Below are positions 51,281 to 60,486 of a stretch of DNA of 64,000 nt, piece by piece. The position numbers and the translations under genes are program-made. This DNA is from CAUZFZ01 sp963579025 (lineage in GTDB: Bacteria > Planctomycetota > Planctomycetia > Planctomycetales > Planctomycetaceae), in NCBI GenBank assembly GCA_963579025.1, contig CAUZFZ010000016.1:1-64000 (forward strand), read 5' to 3'. The notes beneath the pieces were generated by a model. That model saw nothing but the letters and a program-made list of their open reading frames with translations, was not told the origin of the DNA and did not search any database. Position 1 is the first letter of the stretch, and each line of letters opens with the position of its first letter.

Positions 51281-53335
51281 ATGCACTCTGCTGTCGTCGT
51301 CTGCGTCCTGTGCCTGTCGTCCTGTGCTCCGGCTGAGAGAGCTTCAGCCTATGTCGCTGCGTTTTCAGACACGCTCGATACGACGCATCATCCGTTTGAG
51401 CAATTGCGGCTGCGAGTGGCGGAGCCGATCGAGTGGTGTCTGGTTAAGCCAGACCTGAGATCACAGCTCCACTCATTCAGCGCGTGGTCGATCGGCAGCG
51501 GGCGGGTTGATGAACTCAGGCGGATCGGACAGGAGGCGGAGGCCAGCCTGTTCCTCTTCCTCGACCGGGGGCCGGACAAACGGATCATTGGTTGCTCGGT
51601 TCGGGAATCAGGCACGGGGGCTCTCCTGGCGGACGCTGCCCTGGACGCTCGTGGTGAGGCTCTCGACGCTGATCTGGCGGTAACAATGGAGCGTGCGCTG
51701 ACACGCTGGTCAGTTCCGCGTGAAAACCAGACGCGTGTGGCAATCGTCCTGACCTCGGACATGCTGAGTAACGCGGAAGCATTGCACGTCGACATGTTCA
51801 CGGACCTCATTGAGCGGCGTCTGAGTGCCACCGCAGATGTCATCGTGCTGCCGAGGCAACTCGTGAAGGCTGACTCCGGGTCCGACCGCCCGCCGGACAT
51901 GGATGTGGATGTGTTCGTGCTACTGGACGTGCAAACCGAGGCCAATGGTGTCCGGTGCGGCGGCGCCGTGCGGGATCAGGACGACGAAGTGATCAGCACG
52001 TTCTCACTGCAGCCGCGCCCACTCGACGACAGCGTCGCAGTTGAGGTCTGCCGGGAAGTTCGCCGGGCGCTGAGTATCAGGGAATTGCCAAACAGCGAGT
52101 GGTCGCCGGCTGTGGAACTGAAACGTCGCCGCACAATCGCCCAGGTTGCCGCCGGCAGAAAGAATCACGAACTCGCAATTCGCAGCCTGGAAGGTGCACT
52201 GCTACTGCAGGCCGATGCCGAATCCGAGCTGGAGTTGGTTGACGCTCTGCTCGCGTGTCTTCGCTACTGGGCACCGCTGCGCCGCGAGATTCCCGCAGGC
52301 GGCAAAAAACGCGATCTGTCTCTCCGATGGCCTCTGCAGGAACGACAGCAGATCACATTACGGACCTTTCAGCTTGGCCGACGGGCGACGGAACGCGTCA
52401 GTGGCGATAGCCTCGAACAATTGACGCAGATGAATCGCATACCTGAGTCTGGTAACCGGATCTACAGCCAGCTGTCGATCCTGCGAAATTCGAGTTACGA
52501 CAGGCCGTTGCTGGATCGCATGTGGGAAGACGTGCGCGTTCAGATGGTGCACCACGTGCCGGCTTGGCAACGTCTGGTGCTCAGAGACGACACGGCGACT
52601 GACGAGTATTACCAGTTCATGCAGCGGCGAATGAGCCTCTTGATGTGGTCCTGGATTGATATCGGCATGCATCCGCGTGTCGACGACTCGAGCCGGGCGG
52701 CCGGGCCTGTTGAGGTCGGAATGCTGTGGCTCGATCATTTCGACACACTGCCGAACGCAAGCAGGCCGTGGGGCGTTCTCAACAGCATGATGCGTGACGC
52801 GACCATGCTGCTGGGCCCGGACGGCCCCGAATTGTTCGATCCACTCTTTCAGAGGCTGGCTGACCACCCCTCTCCAATGGTCCAACTGTATGGGGCCCGT
52901 GGCCGCCTGATGGGCGAGTTCACGTTCCACACGCCAGAAGCCGACATCAACGTGCCGCGTGTCGAAGAAGTCCGGAAGCAGGCACTGGTCGTGCTCGATG
53001 ACGCCCTTGAAGCCGGCGATCTCAAGGTGAAATCGGTTGTCGTCGACTTTCTGCGGCGAACGTATGAAGGGATCGTGTTCCAGGCGAAACCGCAAATGGT
53101 GCAGGAGTTTGTTGCGGCGTGCGACGCGCTGCTCGATCGAGGGATCAACCCGCCAGCACCGATGATCGAAGGACTGAGCGGTGCTGACGGTCAGTTTGTT
53201 GAGGAAGAAATCCGTGTGCTCGAACGCGTGATTTCCATGTTCCCGACGTCGAAGTTCCAGCGCCGGTTGGACGCCGTACGGGAACGGTATCAGGAGAAGT
53301 CGTCAGCGGCAGACCCGGAAGAAAACGGAGAGTGA
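51281..53335 (+). CDS. Hypothetical lipoprotein
   Basis: A 684-residue predicted lipoprotein. The signal peptide ends in LCLSSC (lipobox Cys at about 15). The N-terminal half alternates beta strands and helices (RVAIVLTSDMLSNAEALHVD, DVDVFVLLDVQTEANGVRCG), and the C-terminal half is helical with possible solenoid repeats. No family recognised. Start ATG 51281 with AAGGAGG 6 nt upstream, an unusually good site. It lies between the remains of a DUF1553 gene and the remains of a DUF1501 gene, whose ATG begins 1 nt after this stop codon. Confidence 0.75.
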   Translation: MHSAVVVCVLCLSSCAPAERASAYVAAFSDTLDTTHHPFEQLRLRVAEPIEWCLVKPDLRSQLHSFSAWSIGSGRVDELRRIGQEAEASLFLFLDRGPDKRIIGCSVRESGTGALLADAALDARGEALDADLAVTMERALTRWSVPRENQTRVAIVLTSDMLSNAEALHVDMFTDLIERRLSATADVIVLPRQLVKADSGSDRPPDMDVDVFVLLDVQTEANGVRCGGAVRDQDDEVISTFSLQPRPLDDSVAVEVCREVRRALSIRELPNSEWSPAVELKRRRTIAQVAAGRKNHELAIRSLEGALLLQADAESELELVDALLACLRYWAPLRREIPAGGKKRDLSLRWPLQERQQITLRTFQLGRRATERVSGDSLEQLTQMNRIPESGNRIYSQLSILRNSSYDRPLLDRMWEDVRVQMVHHVPAWQRLVLRDDTATDEYYQFMQRRMSLLMWSWIDIGMHPRVDDSSRAAGPVEVGMLWLDHFDTLPNASRPWGVLNSMMRDATMLLGPDGPELFDPLFQRLADHPSPMVQLYGARGRLMGEFTFHTPEADINVPRVEEVRKQALVVLDDALEAGDLKVKSVVVDFLRRTYEGIVFQAKPQMVQEFVAACDALLDRGINPPAPMIEGLSGADGQFVEEEIRVLERVISMFPTSKFQRRLDAVRERYQEKSSAADPEENGE

Positions 53336-53336
53336 C

Positions 53337-53450
53337 ATGTTGAACAGCCCGCAGATCGTCGCGAATTTCTGATGCGCTCATCCGGACTCGGAGCGGTGGC
53401 TCTCGCCTCGCTGTTGTCACGCGCGGTGGCACCGGTTGACGTCATTCGGT
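53337..53450 (+). pseudogene. DUF1501 N-terminal fragment
   Basis: ATG 53337 begins MLNSPQ. One base is then missing and the frame shifts into DRREFLMRSSGLGAVALASL (53354-53413), which is the Tat-type N-terminus of a DUF1501 protein. The similarity ends near 53450. It is the start of a former DUF1501 gene, truncated and frameshifted. Confidence 0.6.
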
Positions 53451-53711
53451 TGGGTGGTGGCGGTTGCTTTGCAACCGGCATGGCGCAGCCACAAGACGCC
53501 TCGGATTCAAGACTTCAAGCTGCCGTGGCAGGAGCAAGACAGGAAAAGGGGACGCGGCTCATTTAGTTCTGACCGGCTCAGTGTCATCGCCGGGCTGATC
53601 CGTGGGTGGCCGATCTCGTCAGATACACAGTCCTGACGTGTCGCGCTCTGCACATCGACCATCCGGATGCTGACCGCTGGGCCGCCCACCAGGAAGAAAA
53701 CCGTCGCAGGG
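53451..53711. other. Repeat-rich intergenic debris
   Basis: GGCGGTTGCTTTGCAACCGG (53459-53478, extended to 53496) is a small palindrome with a tail that recurs at 58746-58782. AAAAGGGGACGCGGCTCATT (53536-53555) resembles sequence often linked to REP-associated transposases. No gene recognised. Confidence 0.55.
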
Positions 53712-54281
53712 CTACGGAACGGAGACGAATGTGGAACCTCCCGCATTCGGTCCGCCCGCCTCACGATCCCTTTGGGCTGGATGGGCTTCCTGTTTGATCT
53801 GTTCCACGATCCAGAAGACCGCTGGACAGACGAGCGTATTGTTCGCCACACCCATCGTCCGGAACACCAGGCCTTCCTTGTCCGTGTGCGGATACTCCCG
53901 GCACACGGTCGGACGGACGTCGTAGATCGTACAGCGATGGTCGTCTGCGAGAAACGGGCACGGTTTTTCCCTCGCCCGGTAACCGCCGCCCTCGTCATCG
54001 ACTTCAAGGTACGCCTCCGTGAATGCATCGACAGTCACGCCGAGGTGTCCGGCGATCCGATCGATGTCGTCGTCCTCAAACCGAATGTCCATCGTCCTGC
54101 AGCAGTTGGCGCAGCGCGTGCAGTCGACGATCTCGAAAGCCTGCTGGTGAAGCTCGTGACACAACTCATCGGGTTCGAATCCGTACTCCCGCGATTTCAG
54201 GCTGCGGAGAAAATCGTAGTTCTCGTCGTCGTTCTTCTCGGCGTTCTGCCGCCAGTCGTCAATAATCGAGTCGTGATCCAT
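53712..54281 (-). CDS. YkgJ-family cysteine cluster protein
   Basis: A 189-residue YkgJ-family protein. The cluster motif CTRCANCCRTMDIRF is at about 54-68, then CPFLADDHRCTIYDVRPTVC (about 108-127) and NNTLVCPAVFWIVEQ. These cysteines probably bind a metal or Fe-S cluster. Start ATG 54281, with GGGAGA upstream; longer frames extend to 54326. It lies 28 nt downstream of the 54310-55449 frame on the same strand. Confidence 0.85.
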   Translation of the reverse strand: MDHDSIIDDWRQNAEKNDDENYDFLRSLKSREYGFEPDELCHELHQQAFEIVDCTRCANCCRTMDIRFEDDDIDRIAGHLGVTVDAFTEAYLEVDDEGGGYRAREKPCPFLADDHRCTIYDVRPTVCREYPHTDKEGLVFRTMGVANNTLVCPAVFWIVEQIKQEAHPAQRDREAGGPNAGGSTFVSVP

Positions 54282-54309
54282 TCGTCTCTCCCGTAGTTTC
54301 CAGGCACGA

Positions 54310-55449
54310 TCAGAACGGGACGTCATCCCAGTCCTGATCAGGCTGTCCGGTTTTCCAGGGTTCGTCAGCGGGCGGCGCGGCGAACGTCGTCACCCTGCGC
54401 GTGAGTGCGCTGCACTTCGATTTCAGCTCCGATTCCAGCTCCGATTCCGCTGTGGCCACTCGCGTCAGTGTCTCCTGGAACCGGGCGAGCACCGGTTCGA
54501 TCAGCGACTCATTCAGCCCCTGTGTGGAAGTCTGGCCCAGAACTTCACGCAGGTTGGCGAAGTCACGATTGAGTTCGTCAACCAGCTCCTGGTGTCCGTC
54601 GGCACGGGATTCCCGCAGGTCCGTGATGATTTCGGCCAGGTGTCCGCCAATTCCGACCAGGCGGATCCCCAGTGGCACCTCCGGTCCATCGGCCGTGGCA
54701 AAACTGCGTGACCAGATCGATTCGTCCTCATCCGACCCGGCGACTGGTGTGTTGTTCGGCAGCCCCAGCCGCCGGCGTTCTTTCCATTCGGCGTCCCGGC
54801 GTCGACTGAGTTCCGCCCACCCACGCTGATCCTCGTCCCATTCCTCGCGTGTCTTGTGGTAGATGTCGAACGCGAATTCCCAGTCCATGCTCGAACCGTC
54901 CAGATGCCAGAACGACGGCCCCGGCATGTCCGCCAGCATCTGGCAGCAGGGGCAGTCGGGATCGATCATGTCGTACGCACCGCCCTCCGGCAGACGGGCC
55001 CATTCGCGATCGATGATCGAACGTGGCGTGCGCATGTGGTGTTCCGGATCGGGAGTCTCCAGCCACTCGTCGCGCAACTGCTCGAGCCGCGGGACTTCGT
55101 CCGACAGAAAGTCGGCCACCGTGAAGGCCTCGGGCAACGGATCGGCCGATTGTTCCAGCCGGTCCCAGCACGACCACAGCAGTTCGCGCACGAGGTCGTA
55201 ATACATCACCAGTTCGTGCGTCCCGAATCCGCCGAAACGGAACGCATGCGACGTTTCATCCAGGCCGCGGGGACACTCATCGAGACGGGTCCACTGTTCG
55301 CAGCGGCTCGTGTGATCGCGACTGATGTGCTCACGTTTGGAGAGGAAAACGTCGCGCGGACATTGATCGTTCAGGTCGGACCGTGGAGTGAGCAGCCACG
55401 CGGCGTGAATGTCCTGGGTGGTGTCGTAATAAACGCTGGCGTAGATCTC
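54310..55449 (-). pseudogene. 3' half of an amber-split gene
   Basis: Reading continues in the same frame as the gene at 55450-56103 directly after its TAG: EIYASVYYDTTQDIHAAWLL and on for 379 residues without another stop, to 54310. The conventional start would be GTG 55209 (VMYYDLVRELLWSCWDRLEQ), which gives 299 residues and leaves 80 codon-like triplets unexplained. Visible parts are an Asp/Glu-rich segment with CPCCQMLADM and a long helical C-terminus. No family recognised. It is either the downstream half of a single roughly 597-residue gene broken by a nonsense codon, or a separate gene. Confidence 0.6.
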
Positions 55450-56103
55450 CTACCCGGCGGCCGTACCCGGAGCCAGCTCCTCAAGGCTGAGCGACGCCGG
55501 GTCTGGCTGCGGCCCATCTGCATAGCGTTCAATCCATTCGCGTCTGCGCTGAATCCATTTCTCGTGGACCTGCACTTTGATCTCATCGCGCCGGGCAACG
55601 TCACAAAAACACCCGGACGCGAGAAACTCGATCAATGGCCGTCCATAAACAATCCCGCGCACATCGATCTCCGGCCGCGCGGCCCGTTCCCGACGACGGG
55701 CCTCCGCCAGACCGCGCCAGTCATCGACCCGGCTGCGGAACGACCACTCGTCATCGAGTGAATAATTCACGCGGACACGGGTCGCACACTTCCCGTCGTG
55801 ATAGTCGACCTGGCCCCTGTGTCCCGGAGACGAATAAGTGGAATCCACGACCACCAGCCGCGCGGCGAGATCAATGACGACCAGTCCGGCGTCGTACGGT
55901 TCGTCGTTGATGCCCGGCCCGAACCACGCGAAAAAACCACGGTCGCCATGCGTGGCCCGAAAGCGTTCCAGCGCGACATTCAGTTCTTCGATCGTCACAG
56001 GATCAGCACTCAGCGCCGCAACCGCCGCGTCGCCGACACTCCCATGAATCGTCCCCGACAGATCCCGCTCCGCATCCCGCAAAACCAGTCTGACTTCACT
56101 CAT
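55450..56103 (-). CDS. 5' half of an amber-split gene (hypothetical)
   Basis: A 217-residue frame that starts at ATG 56103 (MSEVRLVLRDAERDLSG) with GGAGG upstream and ends in TAG 55450-55452. It shows an alpha/beta pattern (GDRGFFAWFGPGINDEPYDA, AGLVVIDLAARLVVVDSTYS). No family recognised. The same frame stays open for 379 more codons, so this is probably the N-terminal part of a longer protein. Confidence 0.6.
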   Translation of the reverse strand: MSEVRLVLRDAERDLSGTIHGSVGDAAVAALSADPVTIEELNVALERFRATHGDRGFFAWFGPGINDEPYDAGLVVIDLAARLVVVDSTYSSPGHRGQVDYHDGKCATRVRVNYSLDDEWSFRSRVDDWRGLAEARRRERAARPEIDVRGIVYGRPLIEFLASGCFCDVARRDEIKVQVHEKWIQRRREWIERYADGPQPDPASLSLEELAPGTAAG

Positions 56104-56271
56104 GAGTCGTCCTCCCACCTGGTCATGGTGCCTCATCGCGTTTCTACCGTCAGTACCGGTCAGCGCAAACAGTAGTATCAGTCACTCCAAAGCAGAATTC
56201 TGCTCGACGAGTTTCACCCGCGAGCTACGATGCCCGGTCGACGCCAGGAGATCGTCCCCGAAAGGATTCCC

Positions 56272-57081
56272 ATGACTGATTTCACACCAACACAGGGCCG
56301 TTACCTGTCCTTCATTCAGGCTTACATCAACCTGCACGGCTGCCCGCCAGCAGAATCGGAGATCGCCACCGCCATGTGCGTCTCGCCACCGTCCGTCAAT
56401 CAGATGGTGAAGATGCTTGAGAAAAAGGGGCTCGTCCTCCGACAGCCGGGCGTTCCGCGCTCCATGCGGCTGCTCGTACCGGAAGACGAAATCCCGTCCT
56501 GGCGAGGACGCGGTCGAACCACCGGCCAGTCGAAAACACCGCAACAAAAACCGCGTGCAACACCTGTCCCTCAATCGCCACCGGCCAACCTCTACGTGCT
56601 CTCGACCTTCGTGATGAGCGGACCAATCAGCGAGACATTCACCGCAAGAGTCATCCGTCGCGACATTGAAATCCGCGGCGACCAGACGCTGGATCAACTG
56701 CACCATGCGATATTCGAAGCTCTCGAACGCCAGAACCAGCACCTCTACCAGTTTCAGTTCGGCAAACGTTCCTTCGATCCGGACGGCCCCAATTATGGCA
56801 ACGGACAATCGAAGGGCGAACTGGATGCGAGCACGACAGTGATCGACGACCTGCAACTGAAATCCGGACGAGCCTTCGGCTACTGGTTCGATCCGGACGA
56901 TAACTGGTACCACCAGATCCAGGTGGAGCGTGTTGAAGAGGCAATCCCCACCGTGACCTACCCGCGAGTCATCCGCCGGGTCGGCAAATCCCCACCGCAG
57001 TACATGGACACGCAACCGCCCGCCGAAGCAAAGAAACAAAGCCGCCCGAAACGCCAGTCCCGTCGCAAAAGATCGGCATGA
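56272..57081 (+). CDS. LexA-type wHTH fused to pRiA4b ORF-3-like domain
   Basis: A 269-residue protein. Residues 1-70 form a winged helix of the LexA DNA-binding type (FTPTQGRYLSFIQAYINLHG, SEIATAMCVSPPSVNQMVKM). After a Pro/Gln/Arg linker, residues 105-235 resemble the plasmid pRiA4b ORF-3 family (RRDIEIRGDQTLDQLHHAIF, YQFQFGKRSFDPDG, GRAFGYWFDPDDNWYHQI). The C-terminus is Lys/Arg-rich. No LexA peptidase residues are present. Start ATG 56272 with AAAGGA 6 nt upstream. The next gene starts 3 nt after the stop, suggesting one transcript. Confidence 0.8.
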   Translation: MTDFTPTQGRYLSFIQAYINLHGCPPAESEIATAMCVSPPSVNQMVKMLEKKGLVLRQPGVPRSMRLLVPEDEIPSWRGRGRTTGQSKTPQQKPRATPVPQSPPANLYVLSTFVMSGPISETFTARVIRRDIEIRGDQTLDQLHHAIFEALERQNQHLYQFQFGKRSFDPDGPNYGNGQSKGELDASTTVIDDLQLKSGRAFGYWFDPDDNWYHQIQVERVEEAIPTVTYPRVIRRVGKSPPQYMDTQPPAEAKKQSRPKRQSRRKRSA

Positions 57082-57084
57082 CAC

Positions 57085-57834
57085 ATGGCAGAATCGAGTT
57101 TCAGCATCCGGCCGGACATCCAGAGAGCAATCGACGCGGCATATCCGGACGGCGTCATCGATTGGATATTCGACGTCGATGGATACGCGCTGGAATCTCG
57201 ATTGCTGCAGCTCCGGACACTGTTCCGTGGGATCGACCTCGCACGGCTCATGTTTGAAGACCCCGCCTGGTGCTGCCGAGTCAGCGGCCGGTCGCATGTC
57301 GATCCGGACGATGAAGACTCGTGGGGTACAGCGCCGATTGAGGGTTTCGACCGCCCTTACGATCGCTTCTTCCTCGGACTGACAGACCCCCCGTTCGAGG
57401 CAGTCACAGACGACATTGATTACACGGAGGACGGCAATGAGATGCGCGTTGAAGGGATCGCGTTCATCGGCCTGACGGTCGTGGTGTCAGCCGTGGCCCC
57501 GTTTGCAGCGATCCAGCCCGGTACATACGAGGAGTCGGAAGGCGGCCACACCCTTCCGGCTCTCGGCGTCTCGATCTTCCACGAAGACGGCCGGCCTGTC
57601 GACATGTACGAGTACTTCCGCGAATTCCACGGTGACGAAGCCGTGACCGCCGTGAAAACACTCCGCGGCGAGATCACCGCCGTCCTGGAAGCCGAGGGCC
57701 TGTCTGTGATCCACGACGGAGAATTGCAGAACCCCGTTCCCAGCCTTGAGCGCGGCGAAGACCTGCTCCCGACCGGCTGGCCTCCCGACGCACCAGCAAT
57801 CGTCCGGGACGCCTTCTTCTTCGTGATGCTTTAA
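57085..57834 (+). CDS. Hypothetical protein, operon with pRiA4b-type gene
   Basis: A 249-residue acidic protein (MAESSFSIRPDIQRAIDAAY). Segments such as GIAFIGLTVVVSAVAPFAAI suggest a mixed alpha/beta fold, not a membrane protein overall. No family recognised. The 3-nt spacing to the LexA-type/pRiA4b gene implies coexpression. Confidence 0.65.
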   Translation: MAESSFSIRPDIQRAIDAAYPDGVIDWIFDVDGYALESRLLQLRTLFRGIDLARLMFEDPAWCCRVSGRSHVDPDDEDSWGTAPIEGFDRPYDRFFLGLTDPPFEAVTDDIDYTEDGNEMRVEGIAFIGLTVVVSAVAPFAAIQPGTYEESEGGHTLPALGVSIFHEDGRPVDMYEYFREFHGDEAVTAVKTLRGEITAVLEAEGLSVIHDGELQNPVPSLERGEDLLPTGWPPDAPAIVRDAFFFVML

Positions 57835-57881
57835 GAATGGAAACCAGCGAAGGCATGCCTCCCGTTATGTTGAGACAAGTA

Positions 57882-58279
57882 TGATTCAGGCACTGACCGA
57901 GAATCTCGACAACTACCGGAACCGCTTTGGTGAGCCGCAACTTCCCGAGGCGGCCAAACCGAAACCCGGCCAGCAACAGCAGCAGTTTTCGGCGCAGGAC
58001 CTGTACGAATAGCTCAAGTTCGGCGAGACCGACATGAGTGGCACCTACGCCAACGCAGTCATGATCGGACACACGGCGACGGAATTCTCGTTCGACTTCA
58101 TCACCACATTCTTCCCGAAGTCGACAGTCTCCAGCCGCGTGTTTCTGTCAGCCCCGAACGTACCGCGACTGCTGGACTCCCTGAAACACTCCTGGGGGCA
58201 ATACCAGCGAAAGATCGAAGAACGGCGGAACCCGCCACCACCCGCAGCGCCCGATTCGTTCGACACAACTCAGTTCTGA
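57882..58279 (+). pseudogene. DUF3467 pseudogene (decayed copy)
   Basis: A 5'-truncated copy of the DUF3467 gene at 50207-50893, joined at MIQALTENLDNYRNRFGEPQ. It carries a TAG (58010-58012) where the intact gene has GAG. The remaining frame, DMSGTYANAVMIGHTATEFS to FDTTQF, is nearly identical to the intact C-terminal half. It is not expected to make a functional protein; reinitiation at ATG 58034 could give 81 residues. Confidence 0.85.
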
Positions 58280-58344
58280 GCGGCCACAGGGAGAGCGACG
58301 AGGCAGGCGTGCGAGTTGGAGCACGTGACCAGAACCTGGTCTCC
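58270..58344 (-). pseudogene. WD40 gene 3'-end remnant
   Basis: On the minus strand the last 25 codons before TGA (58270-58272) read GDQVLVTCSNSHACLVALPV-AAQN. The intact WD40 gene ends GDKVLVTCSNSHAYFVALPE-AAQN at 61289: 21 of 25 residues match. It overlaps the stop of the DUF3467 pseudogene exactly as the two genes overlap near 61290, so the copied unit was the convergent junction of both genes. Confidence 0.85.
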
Positions 58345-59217
58345 ACGCTGCGACGTTGAGAGGTTTTCAGTAGGCCGGAGTGGCCGCACCAACCCGTGAC
58401 ACAGACATTCCCGACGCGCCGGACCAAGACTCGCCACCGGGCTTGCCCCGGTGGTCCAACGGCTTCTGCGCTACTCAGGCGTGTTCAGATGGAGTAGCGC
58501 AAAAACGGTTAAACGCCTGAGGCAAGCTCAGGGGCGGTTTGTCGGGCGCGTCACTCCTGTTCGACGCGGGTCTCCGACCCCGCCTGAGACCTGACCGAAG
58601 GTCTCCCCGGCCAACCAGGAAATTGACGATCTGCTCATGGGTCCGGGAGACCTGCGGTCAACCAGCGGCGGGGTCGGGAGACCCGCGCCGAACGAGTGAA
58701 TCAACCAGCCCGATCCACGAAATCGGTCGAATCTGAATGGATCGCGGCGGTTGCTGTGCAACCGGCATGGCAAAGCCACAAGAAGTCGCGGCACCAACGC
58801 GGATCAGCCAGCAAACTCCGTCACCTCTTGCCGCTGCGCGGCCCTGTTTGCAAGCAAACACGGCCACCCCTGAGGATGAAAATCAACCACGGCCACCCCG
58901 CGTCTGCGGGGCGGTTAGATGTCAGATGCGCTAACTCTTTTACTGTAATTCTCCGCAGCGTGTGGCCGCGCATTAACAACAAAGAGGGTCAACGACTCAG
59001 ACTGCGACATCTGAGCATTGAGAGCACGGTCGACCCTCGCGACAGGCTCGGAACGAAAGACCTGATTCCCAACTTCTTCGCCAGTGGACTTCTGCGCTAC
59101 TAGTTTGACTTGTACATACTGTTAGAGTCACTAAAGTATACGTGATCCGCATTGCTCTGAAGGTCCATAGACATGACGAGCCCGCCCCAGCTCGAACTGC
59201 TGGCAAGGAGGCCTAAA
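58345..59217. other. Repeat-rich region without recognised gene
   Basis: About 870 nt with no convincing gene. It contains the hairpin CCACCGGGCTTGCCCCGGTGG-like palindrome near 58436-58456, the inverted-repeat element at 58548-58698 and the palindromic motif at 58746-58782. From about 58930 the sequence becomes more AT-rich, leading into the TIR-like gene; the stretch 59100-59160 (TTGACTTGTACATACTGTTA) is promoter-like. Confidence 0.55.
58548..58698. repeat. GGTCTCCGACCCCGC inverted-repeat element
   Basis: The left end TGTTCGACGCGGGTCTCCGA(CCCCGC) at 58558-58583 is inverted at 58665-58693 (GCGGGGTCGGGAGACCCGCG...GAAC) with small differences, bounding about 150 nt. A copy of the left end occurs at 51041-51084. 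It is probably a dispersed non-autonomous element. Confidence 0.6.
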
Positions 59218-60486
59218 ATGAGGAAACAGAGAGTCTTTCTCTCGTTTGATTTCAGTCGGCCTGAAATCGACCAGTGGTTTCGTGAAGTCGCCGAGGAGTG
59301 CACTGGTGGCGAGGTTGAGGTCGTTACAGGGAACACGTACCGAGCTGAGAATGCGATCGAGTCTTTGAAGAAACTGATTCAATCGTGTGACGCATTCTTT
59401 TCCGTCTTCACTTCGTCCGATAAGTCTCCAGGTCATTCGTCCGTTTCCCCTTGGGTGATCACGGAGACAACCTTCGCACGAGATATGGGGATGAGAGTAG
59501 CGGCCCTCCGTGAACAGGGAATTAAGGTTGAAGCACTTGGGCTTGCAGTTGATAAGTCGGCTGACGTCCCGGAGTTCGATCACAGCCGCAACAAGCACGG
59601 GGCCGACAAGGTGCTTAGTGATCTGCTGCGCGACGTGGTCCAACCACGCGTACCATTCGTAACCCAGTCCGCGCATAAAACTATTGAAATCAAGAGAAAC
59701 GGATGGGTGCATTGTGAAATGCAATACAAACAAATTGTATTCCGTCCTGCTGATCATCAATCAGTTAAGCACTGCATCTGGCGGACACATCAAGGTCTTG
59801 ACATAGACGAATTCAATTTCGGATGTGGAGTATTGGATTCACAAGAGTATCTCGATGCATGGAGACTCGTACCGGGGAGTGCGAACGGTCGAGTTTCACT
59901 TGACATTCGGGAGCCTAAGCTCCACTCGAAGGGGACAGAACTGTCATTCTCGCTCGATTTCGGCACTCCAAGAATACATCCGTTTAGAGTGCTCCAATAT
60001 GGATTTGCATGGGGATATAAGTCGGCGTTCTTCCCACATGACCTGTTGGTTGGGCTTGAAGACTTCCCATTCAACGCGACAGGTCTGCGCGCTGGCACGG
60101 CAGGGACTATTAGAGCGGCGCGCGTTGAGCTGAAATTTCAGAGGCTACCCGGAAACTTGGACGCGTTTGAATTGCCCCCGTCCTTTGCCGTGGCGTGGCG
60201 TGACCCAACAGGGGACGAATCAAGCGTGGATCACTTTCGTAGAATAGACACAAATGGTCCGTGGGAAATCTCGGAGAGTGTTAAAGAGTCGGTTGATCAA
60301 TCGACTGCAGCTGTTTCTGTTTTTGAATACGATGTCGAAGATCTTCAAACAACAATCCGGGCACTGTGGAAGCCATCTGAAGACTACCATATCCCACAAT
60401 TGGCTGAAGAACATGCAATAGTTGCTGGCAGTATCGCCTCAGCCGGTGATGAACCGCCACAGGAACAGCCAAGCCAGCCGAGATGA
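59218..60486 (+). CDS. TIR-like domain protein, possible defence effector
   Basis: A 422-residue protein whose first 130 residues look like a TIR or TIR-like domain: MRKQRVFLSFDFSRPEIDQW at the start, SCDAFFSVFTSSDKSPG, then SPWVITETTFARDMGM, where Glu83 sits at the position of the catalytic glutamate of TIR NADases. The remaining 290 residues are beta-rich (WVHCEMQYKQIVFRPADHQS, GTELSFSLDFGTPRIHPF) with no recognised family. Start ATG 59218, with AAGGAGG 7 nt upstream, rather than ATG 59173. Base composition is clearly more AT-rich than the neighbours, suggesting acquisition. No partner gene is seen next to it. Confidence 0.6.
   Translation: MRKQRVFLSFDFSRPEIDQWFREVAEECTGGEVEVVTGNTYRAENAIESLKKLIQSCDAFFSVFTSSDKSPGHSSVSPWVITETTFARDMGMRVAALREQGIKVEALGLAVDKSADVPEFDHSRNKHGADKVLSDLLRDVVQPRVPFVTQSAHKTIEIKRNGWVHCEMQYKQIVFRPADHQSVKHCIWRTHQGLDIDEFNFGCGVLDSQEYLDAWRLVPGSANGRVSLDIREPKLHSKGTELSFSLDFGTPRIHPFRVLQYGFAWGYKSAFFPHDLLVGLEDFPFNATGLRAGTAGTIRAARVELKFQRLPGNLDAFELPPSFAVAWRDPTGDESSVDHFRRIDTNGPWEISESVKESVDQSTAAVSVFEYDVEDLQTTIRALWKPSEDYHIPQLAEEHAIVAGSIASAGDEPPQEQPSQPR

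Noticed and set aside
54856..55761. Plus-strand open frame across the amber-split gene
   Set aside because: Codon-aligned with the minus-strand frames. The minus-strand reading has a ribosome-binding site and more protein-like sequence, so I treat the plus frame as shadow, with some residual doubt.
58034..58279. An 81-codon frame with an internal ATG in the DUF3467 pseudogene
   Set aside because: It is the 3' part of a decayed copy downstream of a nonsense codon; reinitiation is possible but unsupported, so it is kept as pseudogene only.
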